64,000 bases of DNA from the NCBI RefSeq assembly GCF_000024605.1, contig NC_013385.1, forward strand, positions 1,812,175-1,876,174, read 5' to 3'. The translations under genes were made by a program, and so were the position numbers. Source of the stretch: Ammonifex degensii KC4 (GTDB lineage Bacteria; Bacillota; Desulfotomaculia; Desulfotomaculales; Ammonificaceae). The notes under the pieces are model-generated. The model ran no database searches, had not been told where the DNA came from, and saw only the letters and a program-made list of their open reading frames with translations. Shown one piece after another: positions 21,247-29,409 of the stretch (position 1 is the first letter of the stretch; every line of letters begins with the position of its first letter).

Positions 21247-21275
21247 TTGACAAAGGCTTCTTACCACTCTAAATT
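21247..21275 (+). promoter_or_regulatory. bioF promoter
   Basis: Perfect TTGACA (21247-21252), 17-nt spacer, TAAATT (21270-21275). It directs transcription of the biotin genes; the -10 box lies within the left arm region of the BirA operator. Confidence 0.7.
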
Positions 21276-21307
21276 GTTAACCAAAGAAGCTAAGTGAGGT
21301 TTACAAT
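21273..21307 (+). promoter_or_regulatory. BirA operator (biotin repressor site)
   Basis: ATTGTTAACC (21273-21282), 15-nt spacer, GGTTTACAAT (21298-21307). The arms are inverted repeats with one mismatch. They fit the known BirA pattern of TTGTAAACC and GGTTTACAA separated by 14-16 nt. The site spans from the -10 box to the bioF start codon, so bound BirA would block both initiation and the ribosome site. A BirA with an HTH domain is encoded at 57971-58969. Confidence 0.85.
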
Positions 21308-22460
21308 GAAATCTCACTGGCAGGAAGCCTTGGCGGAACTCGAAGCCCGGAAGCTCAGACGGCAGCTTCACCCACTCGTCCCCTTAAGCCCCACCTGCGC
21401 CCTTAGGGAGGGTAGGGAGTGCCTTCTTTTCTGCACCAATAACTACTTGGGGCTTACTCACCACCCCCGGGTGATAGCCGCCGTCCAGGAAGCGGTTGCG
21501 ACTTTTGGCACAGGAAGCGGCGCTTCTCCTCTCATAAGCGGCTACACCGAACTGCACCAGGAGCTGGCCGAGCGCTTGGCTCGCTTCAAGGGGGCCGCCC
21601 GCGCGCTTCTTTTCCCTTCTGGTTACAGCGCCAATGTTGGGTGCCTCTCCGCCCTGGCTGGTCCGGAGGACGTGGTCTTCGTCGACCGGCTCGGCCACGC
21701 TTCCCTGCTGGACGGGATACGCTTGAGCGGGGCCAAGATGGTTCGCTTCCGCCACAACGACCTCGACCACCTCGAGTCTCTGCTATCCCGGCACCGGGGT
21801 AGGCGACGCTTCCTGGTCACCGAAGGGGTCTTCTCCATGGACGGCGATACCGCCCCTTTAGCGGAAATGGCAAACCTGGCCCGCCGGGAAGAACTCATCT
21901 TTATCGTGGACGACGCCCACGGCACCGGGGTGCTAGGGCCACAGGGTAGGGGTACGCTGGCCGCACAGGGGGTAGACCCAGAAGGGATCATCATCGTGGG
22001 CACCCTTTCTAAAGCTTTGGCCGCTGTCGGCGGCTTTGTGGCAGGAGGAGAAGATTTGATCGAGTTCCTTTTGAACCGCGTCCGCTCCTTCATCTTCTCC
22101 ACCTCCCTCCCCCCGCCGGTGGTGGCCGCTGCGACTTCTGCCCTGCGCGTCCTGGAGGAGGACCCTGAGCTGCTGGAAAGCCTGCGGGCCAACATCCGCC
22201 GCCTGGCCGGAGGGCTGAGGGCCCTGGGGATTCCGGCAAGAGAGGAAACCCCGATCTTCCCCGTGGTTCTAGGAAGCGAAGAACGGGCTCTAAAAGTGGC
22301 TTCTCGCCTTCTCGAGCAGGGGTTCTATGTCCCTGCCATAAGGCCTCCCGCAGTACCTCCGGGCACGGCCCGGCTCAGAGTATCGGTGAGTGCTCTGCAC
22401 ACCCCGGAAGAGATAGACTCTTTCCTAGAGGCGCTGGCCGAAACTCTAAAGGAGGTTTAA
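21306..22460 (+). CDS. bioF: 8-amino-7-oxononanoate synthase
   Basis: 384 residues. PLP enzyme joining a pimeloyl thioester and alanine, the first committed ring-building step of biotin. It shows NNYLGLTHHPRV, GSGASPLISGYT, DDAHGTGVLGPQG and the PLP lysine in VGTLSKALAAVGGF. The ATG at 21306 is taken as start (GAGG 6 nt upstream) rather than a GTG 12 nt earlier. bioD follows after 4 nt. No bioA, bioC or bioW is visible in the window. Confidence 0.94.
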   Translation: MKSHWQEALAELEARKLRRQLHPLVPLSPTCALREGRECLLFCTNNYLGLTHHPRVIAAVQEAVATFGTGSGASPLISGYTELHQELAERLARFKGAARALLFPSGYSANVGCLSALAGPEDVVFVDRLGHASLLDGIRLSGAKMVRFRHNDLDHLESLLSRHRGRRRFLVTEGVFSMDGDTAPLAEMANLARREELIFIVDDAHGTGVLGPQGRGTLAAQGVDPEGIIIVGTLSKALAAVGGFVAGGEDLIEFLLNRVRSFIFSTSLPPPVVAAATSALRVLEEDPELLESLRANIRRLAGGLRALGIPAREETPIFPVVLGSEERALKVASRLLEQGFYVPAIRPPAVPPGTARLRVSVSALHTPEEIDSFLEALAETLKEV

Positions 22461-22464
22461 AACC

Positions 22465-23193
22465 TTGACACTGCCCTCGCTTTTCGTGACCGGAACCGAC
22501 ACCGAAGTGGGAAAAACGGTGGTAAGCGCGCTTTTGGGGCTCATCTACCGCCAGGAAGGGATGCGGGTGGCTTACCTTAAACCGGTAGCCACCGGAGGGA
22601 ACGCGGATCCCTCCTTCGTAGCCCGGATTTTAGAACTTGACGAGCCCCAGGACATCATTTGCCCCTATGTCTTTGAACAACCCTTTTCTCCGCACCTGGC
22701 CGCGCGCTTGGCCGGGCGCCAGATAAGGCGCGATATCATCAGCGAGTGCTACGCCTACCTGGCCAAGCATTACGACGCGGTGATAGTAGAGGGAGCAGGG
22801 GGGCTTATGGTTCCCCTGGGACCTTCTTACTTGATAGCCGATCTGGCCCGGGACCTGGGACTCCCCCTTTTAGTAGTAGCCCGCCCGGGACTGGGGACCA
22901 TCAACCACACGCTCCTTACTCTGGCCACCGCCCTGCAAGCAGGCTTGAGCGTGGCCGGGGTGGTCATAAACCGCTACCCCCGCAATAACCCCGACTCGGT
23001 AGCCAAGGACAATCCCCGGATCATCGCCAGCTTCAGCGGCCTGCCGGTACTGGCCCTGGTTCCCGAGATAGAAGGGCTCGACCTTTCATCCATAAACCGG
23101 AAGCTACTAGAGGAAGTGGCCGCTGAGGTTACCCGCCAACACCCGGAGCTCCTGGAACGCTTACGACTTTTCGGTAAGGGGGAAGAGAAGTAA
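22465..23193 (+). CDS. bioD: Dethiobiotin synthetase
   Basis: 242 residues, full length. ATP-dependent carboxylation of diaminopelargonate. P-loop FVTGTDTEVGKTVVSA (residues 7-22), YLKPVATGG and the EGAGGLMVPL motif. TTG start just after bioF with AGGAGG inside the bioF end. Right after its stop the operon is broken by mobile DNA: the ISLre2 remnant begins within a few bases. Confidence 0.94.
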   Translation: MTLPSLFVTGTDTEVGKTVVSALLGLIYRQEGMRVAYLKPVATGGNADPSFVARILELDEPQDIICPYVFEQPFSPHLAARLAGRQIRRDIISECYAYLAKHYDAVIVEGAGGLMVPLGPSYLIADLARDLGLPLLVVARPGLGTINHTLLTLATALQAGLSVAGVVINRYPRNNPDSVAKDNPRIIASFSGLPVLALVPEIEGLDLSSINRKLLEEVAAEVTRQHPELLERLRLFGKGEEK

Positions 23194-24401
23194 AGTGCGC
23201 TTCAGCCCAGCGGAGGAATGATCCCAAGGAAGTGCTCACCCTTTTCGGTCTGGTCAGCTACAAGCAGACCTACTACAGGCACAAAGAGAGTGGGAAACGG
23301 GCTCACGAAGTCAACCGGCTGGTAGGTTTCGGGCCACACACGCGAGTTGACCCTCTGGTTAAGGCACAAGTTTTAGAAGAAGCAGTAGAGCTTTCCTACC
23401 GGAAGAGTGGGGAAAGAGTAGGGAAAGGTAGCCAGGAAGTTGTACTGAGTGGCGAGGCCGTGAAGAAGGTAGTGCACGACTTTATTCCTGAAGAGCTGCC
23501 CGAACCACCCAAAGAGAAGCGCCGGGTGAAGGTCCTTTACGTAGAAGCAGATGAAGACCACGTAGCTGGCCAGGACAAGAAGAGCCACCTACCTCGTCTT
23601 GTTTACATACACGAAGGGAAAGAAGAGGTGGGGAAAGGGCGGTATAAGCTTAAGCGGCCTTACTACCTAGGAGGGCTTTATCCGGACATGGATGAACTGT
23701 GGCTGGACGTTCTAACTTACATTGAGGAGCATTATGAGCTACATGATATTGAGCGGATCTATCTTTGTGGAGACGGGGACAGGTGGATAAAGAGGGGTCT
23801 GGAGTTTTTACCGAAGAGCGTATTTGTTCTGGACCTTTTCCACCTGGATAAATACCTTGTGGCCGCTTTAGGAAAGGACAAAGAGGCATATGGAGAGATT
23901 TGGGCAGCCTTGAGGCGTGGTGATCGGGTGGGGGTAGAGAAGGTACTGAAGGGAGCGGCGAGGCAGGCGGAGACACCTGGCCGGAGGAAGGCGGTGCGTG
24001 ATTGTCGGCGCTACATAAATCAGAACTGGGAGGGGATAATGGCTTACAAGCTTTACCCGGAGGCGCAGTTAGGGGTGAGCGCGGAGGCGCACGTAAGCCA
24101 CCTGTACTCGGCGCGGTTGTCGTCGCGGCCGATGGCCTGGAGCACTCGCGGGGAAGCCCTTATGGCCCGGCTGCGGGTGGCGAAGGCGAATGGTGTTTCC
24201 TTGCGGGAGCAGTATGTAGCCCGATGGAGGGAGGGCTTAAAGGCTTTAGAGATCGATAAGGCTGCCATTGAGGAAGAGAGGCAGAGGCTAAGGAAAGTAT
24301 CGGGTGAGGTGTTCGATAATCTTCCCACTCTACGGGGTCCGGTAACTCCACTGACCAAGGCTCTCAAGGCGCTAAGCCGAAATGTTTCGCCGGTTTGGTA
24401 G
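23194..24401 (+). pseudogene. 5'-truncated ISLre2 (UPF0236) family transposase
   Basis: An open frame of about 389 codons from GTG 23232 matches the ISLre2/UPF0236 transposase from its TLFG...KQTYYRHKESGK region onward, with later LYVEADEDHV and LCGDGDRWIKRGLEF (catalytic acid residues) and FVLDLFHLDKYL. Intact members have an extra N-terminal segment of perhaps 60-90 residues; here the frame simply begins beside the bioD stop, so the 5' part is missing. The C-terminus also looks cropped. Probably inactive. No flanking inverted repeats could be assigned. Confidence 0.75.
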
Positions 24402-24476
24402 CTCGTCCCGCTCCAAGGTTGGTGAGGTTTCGGGACTCCTACAGTGGGTTGACACGGTCAGGGAGGTTCACAACAG

Positions 24477-24505
24477 TTGACAGATTTTTACGAAATGTGT
24501 ATATT
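24477..24505 (+). promoter_or_regulatory. Promoter at left end of IS607-like element 1
   Basis: TTGACA (24477-24482), 17-nt spacer, TATATT (24500-24505), 12 nt before the HTH fragment. The left end of the second element has the same layout and resembles it base by base, so this is likely element-borne. Confidence 0.7.
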
Positions 24506-24517
24506 GATACCTAAGCC

Positions 24518-24643
24518 ATGAAGCGGAAGTTACTGACTCTCAAAGAGTGCAAAGAGATTTACGGGCTCAGCTGGGGTTCCCTCCTGAACTACGAGAAGCA
24601 GGGACTGATAACTCCGCTCAGGACCCCTGGCGGTGTCCGGTAA
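24518..24643 (+). pseudogene. IS607 TnpA remnant: MerR-type HTH only
   Basis: 41 codons reading LTLKECKEIYGLSWGSLLNY, then EKQGLITPLRTPGGVR and TAA. This is the MerR-like HTH found at the N-terminus of IS607-family serine recombinases. In intact proteins the GGVR is followed by RY and the catalytic domain; here a stop follows, and only 18 nt remain before tnpB. The reading frame continues past the TAA as KGWEEEVITLQ into tnpB, suggesting the deletion fused the frames. Could still be a DNA-binding peptide. Confidence 0.6.
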
Positions 24644-24661
24644 AAGGGGTGGGAAGAAGAA

Positions 24662-26257
24662 GTGATAACCCTCCAGTGTCTCCTGGAGTTTCGAAGCGAA
24701 GAAGACAGGCAGAAAGTCCTCGATCTTATGCGTAAGTTTTCCTCCGCCGAAAGGTATGGCTACCAGAGGCTCCTTGAGGGCTGGCCGAGGGAAGAATTAA
24801 AGAAGCACTTAGCCCAGGTCTTTCAGATCAACACCCGCTACGCCGACGATGCCATCCTCAAGGCTTCAAGCATCCTGTCTTCCTGCCGGGAGAGAGGCCA
24901 GAACCCCACCAAGGTAGTCTTCGGCGGGAGAGGCCTCTTCGAGAAGCTCGAGAAGAAGCACCTGAACGGCCCGAGGCGTGAGGAGCTGGAGAGGGAGTGG
25001 AAGGAGAAAAGGCAGGGTAACCTCTACTCCAGGGGAGACAGGACGAAGCAGGGCAACCCCAACCTCCGCTTCGTCTGGATAAGGGGGGAGCTTTACCTCC
25101 GGATATGCGTGGGGGAAAGACGGTGGGTCTACGCCAGAGTTGTGAGACCGGCCAAAAGGGAAAAAGACAAGTGGATAGGCTTCGTCTGGGACCTCCACCG
25201 GGCGGACAGGACAGGTGAGTGGTTCCCCTACAACGTGGAACTGAAGCTGAGAGACGGAAAAGTCTACGCCCTCGTGAGTATAGACGAAGGATTCCCTCCC
25301 ACCACTGTCACCCTGCAGGACGGGGTTCTGGCGGTAGACGTCAACGCCTACCCCTTTCACCTGGCGCTGGCGGAAGTCTCCCCTGACGGCAACCTCGCGG
25401 GCCACGAGAGGATAAGCCTCCACGAGTTCCTCTCCGCCGACCGTGACAAGAGGGAGTACCTTGCCTGGCAGGTGGCTTATCAGGTAGTCAGCCTGGCCCT
25501 GCAAAGAAGCAAGGCCATCGCCATGGAAGACCTGGAGAAGGTCCCGAAGGGCAGGAGGGGAGACGGCTTCCCGAAGTTGAGAAAGACACTTCAGCGCTGG
25601 GCTTACAAGAGCGTCCTAGAGAAGATAGAGGTCCTGGCCAGGAGGCACGGGGTGGAAGTAATCAAAGTAAACCCCGCCTACACTTCGGTGATAGGGAAGT
25701 TCAAGTACGCACCCCAGTACCTGATAGACAAGGACGTGGCCGGGGCCCTGGTGATCGGTAGGAGGGCCTTAGGTTTTGAGGAGAAGCTGCCGGAAGCTTA
25801 CCGGTGTCTCTTAAAAGACGAAGAGTTCCTGCTCTACGCTTTAGCCGAGCTTGAAGAGAAGGTGAAAAAGCTCAAGCGGGAGCTGAAGGGAGAAGAGAAC
25901 GAGTGGCGGAAGAAGGCCATCAAAGCCAAACTCAAGGCCACACGCGGTGAACTGAAGACCCTCAGAGCCCACCTTCGGGCTCTTCAAAGCGGGGAGGGTG
26001 AGCCTGCTTCCCGACAGCCGGCCGACCGATGGAAGGAGCCGGTGAGGGGCCGCCTTTCGGGGTGGCGAATAAAAGCTTGGCGAGTCCTCTCCGCAGCCCT
26101 CACCGTCCCGGTCCTCGAAAAGTTTTCTCACGTGAAAGGCACCGTGAGGGACTTTTCTCCCCTGAGAGTGGTCCTGGTCTTGGGGGACTGGGAACGGGCG
26201 GTGAGAAGGCCAGTTCCTGTTCCTGGTGCAGGGGCGGCTGTGCAAGAGTGTAGCTGA
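24662..26257 (+). CDS. tnpB: TnpB-family RuvC nuclease (IS607/IS605 accessory protein), copy 1
   Basis: 531 residues, GTG start. RNA-guided-nuclease family related to Cas12. RuvC-I aspartate D226 in GVLAVDVNAY, RuvC-II glutamate E289 in AIAMEDLEKVPKG, RuvC-III aspartate D358 in DKDVAGALVIGRRALGF. The zinc-ribbon CxxC pairs usually found between RuvC-II and III are absent; instead VNPAYTSVIGKFKY is present, as in the TnpB-related group lacking the ribbon. A basic coiled-coil region lies at 390-445 and the C-terminus is Pro/Arg-rich. All three catalytic acids are kept, so nuclease activity is plausible. The guide (omega) RNA would lie at the 3' end, probably overlapping the last codons. Confidence 0.85.
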   Translation: MITLQCLLEFRSEEDRQKVLDLMRKFSSAERYGYQRLLEGWPREELKKHLAQVFQINTRYADDAILKASSILSSCRERGQNPTKVVFGGRGLFEKLEKKHLNGPRREELEREWKEKRQGNLYSRGDRTKQGNPNLRFVWIRGELYLRICVGERRWVYARVVRPAKREKDKWIGFVWDLHRADRTGEWFPYNVELKLRDGKVYALVSIDEGFPPTTVTLQDGVLAVDVNAYPFHLALAEVSPDGNLAGHERISLHEFLSADRDKREYLAWQVAYQVVSLALQRSKAIAMEDLEKVPKGRRGDGFPKLRKTLQRWAYKSVLEKIEVLARRHGVEVIKVNPAYTSVIGKFKYAPQYLIDKDVAGALVIGRRALGFEEKLPEAYRCLLKDEEFLLYALAELEEKVKKLKRELKGEENEWRKKAIKAKLKATRGELKTLRAHLRALQSGEGEPASRQPADRWKEPVRGRLSGWRIKAWRVLSAALTVPVLEKFSHVKGTVRDFSPLRVVLVLGDWERAVRRPVPVPGAGAAVQECS

Positions 26258-26315
26258 AACACTTTTGTACAGTTTTTCAAACCAGGTAGGAACCGGGAAA
26301 AGGCCGGGGAGACTG

Positions 26316-26561
26316 ATGAAACCCGCGCGGCTATACCGAGAGTTTTCCGCCCATTTTCCTCGCCTCTCCCTGACCTTCTTTCTGCTGGAGGAAAACCACC
26401 CTCCCGCCCTGATGGCTTTGCTTTTACGCATCCGCGGCTCCTTCTACTTTCTCTTCGGCGACCGCGCCGCCCTGGCCGAGGCCCGGTGGCTGAAGCTGGC
26501 CTCCCGGTACGAACGCCTTTCCTTCGTCTGGAACCTGGCTCTGGTGGTGGCCGGAATATGA
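26316..26561 (+). CDS. Hypothetical protein, 81 aa, coupled to bioB
   Basis: Not recognised. Starts MKPARLYREFSAHFPRLS (ATG 26316, GGGGAG upstream) and ends in a hydrophobic stretch (LSFVWNLALVVAGI). Basic-hydrophobic in the middle (LMALLLRIRGSFYFLFG), so it may be membrane-associated. Its stop overlaps the bioB start as ATGA, so the two are co-translated and may share a function. Confidence 0.55.
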   Translation: MKPARLYREFSAHFPRLSLTFFLLEENHPPALMALLLRIRGSFYFLFGDRAALAEARWLKLASRYERLSFVWNLALVVAGI

Positions 26562-27545
26562 AAGAGCTTGTGCGCCTGCAAAGCCTGGCCGAGCGAGTGC
26601 TGGCCGGAGAAAACATAGGCCAAGAAGAGGCGGAGGAACTCTTCTCTATGCCTCCGGAGTATACCCCCCTTGCTGCTGGGTTTTGCCCACCTCATAAAGC
26701 TTAAGTTCCGGGGGAAGAAGGTAAGCCTCTGCGCCATCGTCAATGCCCGCTCGGGCAGGTGCTCGGAGGACTGCCGCTTCTGCGCCCAGTCGGCCCACTA
26801 CCGCACCCAAGCCCCCTCTTACCCCCTCATGCCGGAAGAAGAGGTACTGGAGAAGGCCCGAGCCGTTTACCGCGCCGGGGTGAGGCGCTTCAGCCTGGTC
26901 ACCAGCGGATCTCGCCCGGGCCGGGACTTCGAGCGGATCTGCTATATCATCCGCCGCCTGAAAGAGGAGCTCCCCGGGCTCAAAGTCTGCGCCTCGCTGG
27001 GAAGTCTCAGCCCGGAGGAAGCGCGGGCTCTTAAGAAGGCAGGGCTTGACCGCTACCACCACAACCTAGAAACATCTCCTAGCTTCTTTCCCCGCATCTG
27101 CACCACCCACCGTTTTGAAGATCGGCTGGCCACTTGCTGGATAGCCGCTGATGCCGGCCTAGAACTTTGCAGCGGGGGGATAATTGGGTTAGGAGAAAGC
27201 CCCGCCCAGCGCTGGGAGTTGGCCCTCACCCTGCGGGAGCTCCCCGTAGTCTCGGTGCCGGTAAATATCCTGCACCCTATCCCCGGCACCCCGCTGGAGA
27301 ACCAGCCCCCGCTCCCTCCGGAGGAGATCCTACGCTCCTTGGCCATCTTTCGCTTTCTCCTTCCCCGTGTGGCCTTGCGGTACGCCGGGGGCAGGGAGTT
27401 TAATCTTAGGGATACCCAGGGGCTGGGGCTCTGGGGAGGGGTGGACGGCATGATAACGGGGAACTACCTCACCACCCCAGGCCAGGGGATAGAGCGGGAT
27501 TTAAAGCTGGTAGCCGACCTGGGCCTAGAACCGGTTGAGCCTTAA
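26558..27545 (+). pseudogene. bioB: Biotin synthase, frameshifted
   Basis: Radical-SAM enzyme that inserts sulfur into dethiobiotin. The frame starting at ATG 26558 gives the usual N-terminus (LAERVLAGENIGQEEAEELF), then stops at 26700 after EYTPLAAG. The rest is in the +1 frame: LLGFAHLIKLKFRGKKVSLC, then NARSGRCSEDCRFCAQS with the [4Fe-4S] cysteines, and on to 27545. Removing one C from the C6 run at 26664-26669 restores EYTPLLLGFAHLIK and a 328-residue full-length BioB. Either a real one-base insertion, a homopolymer sequencing error, or slippage; the sequence alone cannot decide. Confidence 0.85.
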
Positions 27546-27559
27546 CTAAAAGGACTGAA

Positions 27560-27579
27560 GGGCTGCCTTCCGGCAGCCC
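27560..27579. terminator. Stem-loop between bioB and the convergent gene
   Basis: GGGCTGCC-TTCC-GGCAGCCC, a perfect 8-bp stem between two convergent genes. No clear T-run on the plus strand and a weak one on the minus strand, so it may serve both directions. Confidence 0.5.
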
Positions 27580-27610
27580 GCCCAAACATCCAGTACACAC
27601 TCCCACCAAT

Positions 27611-29272
27611 CTATTGGGTCAAGACGTTGACCACCGTCAGCCCGTCTTTCTGAGTAACATCCAATTTCACTCCCAGTTCTTGGGCCACGAAGCGCAGCGG
27701 TACAAAGGTCCGATCATCCACTATGATGGGAGCCGTGTCCATTTTCTGAGTGGTGCCGTTAACGGTGTAAGCGCTCTGGCCGATGTACATACGGATGACC
27801 TGGTCGCCCTTGGTGACGCGCACTTCCTTATTGGTCTCGATCCACTCCACCTTGCAGCCCAGCGCTTCGGCCAGAGCTCGCGCCGGCACCATGGTGCGCC
27901 CGTTCCGGTCGATGAAAGCAGGCGGCTCGGTAAAGAGGGGCTGGCCGTTGATGGTGATGATCACTCCCCCACCCGGAACCACCGGCGTGGGAGCCGGCCC
28001 GGGCATAAGCGCAGTCAGGTTCAAGCTGTTCTCCGGAGTAAGCTTGGGAGTTTCCACCTTCACCTCGGGATCCACCTGGCTGATGGACTCCGCCACCAGT
28101 TCCGCGTCCAGATAGAGCTCCTCCGTTTTCTCGTCCACTGCCCTGGCGGTGATGACCGCGCGCGAGTCAGCCTTCTGACCCCGAATGGAAACATTACTCG
28201 TCAACGCCCCGTTAACCCTGATGTTGCCGTCGGGGAGCGAAAGGTTGAGCTTCAGGTTGGTGGTACCCTGGAAGTTGCTCCTGGTACCCTCGCAGCTACT
28301 GTGAACCTCCAGCTCGCCCAGCGTCTTGCCCTGATCGGCAAAGATCCAGGCCGCCTTCAGCTCCTTGGCACCACCGGGCAAGAGCGAAGCCTGGTAACGG
28401 AACTCCTTGAGGCGGAAGTTCTGGGCCAGCTCGCGCACACCCTCTCTGGTGGGGTAATCACCCGACTTTACGGCATTTTCGATGGACCGGATTATATCGG
28501 CCTTTATTTCGGCCTTCATCTCTTCCGGACTCTTAGCCCCGGGTAACATGACCTCCGGCGGCGCAGACTGGGCCACGATGTCGGCTATAATCCCGGCGAA
28601 GCGCTCTTTCTCGTTCTTCACCTTCTCCACGAGATTGTAAAGCACCTCTTCCCAGCCGGTCTGATCCAGTTCCAGAGTAAACTTGGTGGGAGTTACATGA
28701 AAGTATTTACTGGGAATGGCCTCCAGGAAAAAGCGCAAAAGCTCCCTGAACTCTGAGGGCATCTGCTGGTCCCGGTAGTCGCTCATGGTCTTCCACAGGT
28801 TGCCTATTTCCGGACCCTGGAGGTAAAGATACCGGGGCAGCTGCTGAATGTCTCCGGGAGGGAGAGCATCCGGCGGAAGCATATGCTGCACGAGCTCCAA
28901 AAAGCTCTTGTCCAGGATCAGCTTGTCCCCGTCGAAGTAAATGCGCACCGGGTAGGTTTTGCCCTGGAGGTTGACCTGCATTTCCACGGACATCTTTTTC
29001 TCCGGGGTGTTGAGCTTGCTATCGAGGTCGATGATCGCTCCTTGCAGGTTCATCCCCAGTTCCTGCGCCAGACTGCCCGAGAACCGGGTGATCTTGAGCT
29101 GTCCCTTGCCGAAAGACTTGTCGTAGAACTCGCCGCTGTAAATGCCGGAAAAGTCCCCTATCTGATCGAGCAGCATCTCTTGCGGCGATCGGGTCTGAGC
29201 CGCAGCACCGAGGGCCAGACTGAGGCACAGCCACACGGACAGAGTAATCACCAGGAAAGATTTCCTTCGCAT
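27611..29272 (-). CDS. Secreted protein with copper-amine-oxidase N-terminal (stalk) domain
   Basis: About 553 residues from ATG 29272 (GAGGGGGG 6 nt upstream). Signal peptide RRKSFLVITLSVWLCLSLAL followed by an AAAQ-type cleavage site. The middle (about 30-420) is a beta-rich region without recognised family. A Pro-rich linker (PGPAPTPVVPGGG) leads to a C-terminal copper-amine-oxidase-like domain (about 440-553) with DRNGRTMVPARALAEALG and VDDRTFVPLRFVAQELG, a repeat pair common in cell-surface proteins of clostridia. No copper-oxidase catalytic residues are expected in such domains; the role is likely cell-wall or surface. Confidence 0.75.
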   Translation of the reverse strand: MRRKSFLVITLSVWLCLSLALGAAAQTRSPQEMLLDQIGDFSGIYSGEFYDKSFGKGQLKITRFSGSLAQELGMNLQGAIIDLDSKLNTPEKKMSVEMQVNLQGKTYPVRIYFDGDKLILDKSFLELVQHMLPPDALPPGDIQQLPRYLYLQGPEIGNLWKTMSDYRDQQMPSEFRELLRFFLEAIPSKYFHVTPTKFTLELDQTGWEEVLYNLVEKVKNEKERFAGIIADIVAQSAPPEVMLPGAKSPEEMKAEIKADIIRSIENAVKSGDYPTREGVRELAQNFRLKEFRYQASLLPGGAKELKAAWIFADQGKTLGELEVHSSCEGTRSNFQGTTNLKLNLSLPDGNIRVNGALTSNVSIRGQKADSRAVITARAVDEKTEELYLDAELVAESISQVDPEVKVETPKLTPENSLNLTALMPGPAPTPVVPGGGVIITINGQPLFTEPPAFIDRNGRTMVPARALAEALGCKVEWIETNKEVRVTKGDQVIRMYIGQSAYTVNGTTQKMDTAPIIVDDRTFVPLRFVAQELGVKLDVTQKDGLTVVNVLTQ

Positions 29273-29409
29273 TAACATCCCCCCTCGTAGCTAACTAATC
29301 TTAGTCCAAACCTCCGGCATTTTCCCCGGGAGCTCCTGGCGGAAGAACCCTTTTCGCCGCAGGCCGCAACGGGCCCCCAGGCAAAAAGCACGGGGGACAA
29401 GTATCCTCT

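Larger units (their letters stand above)
24477..26286 (+). mobile_element. IS607-like element 1 (HTH fragment + TnpB), inside the biotin operon
   Basis: Ends are inferred by comparison with the second copy at 55630-57974. Both start at a TTGAC-type promoter and both end in GTTTTT(C/T)(A/G)AACCAGG (here 26272-26286). The element carries only the MerR-type HTH of TnpA and a TnpB. The serine-recombinase domain is missing, so it cannot move by itself. It abuts the ISLre2 remnant, and both separate bioD from bioB. Confidence 0.65.

Noticed and set aside
24662-26257. Calling TnpB copy 1 a Cas12 effector
   Set aside because: No CRISPR repeats, no cas1/cas2 and no REC-lobe-sized protein; size and neighbours fit an IS-borne TnpB.
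26640-26700. Programmed frameshift in bioB
   Set aside because: No stimulatory structure or known slippery arrangement is evident; a one-base homopolymer indel is the simpler reading. Kept as a remote option only.
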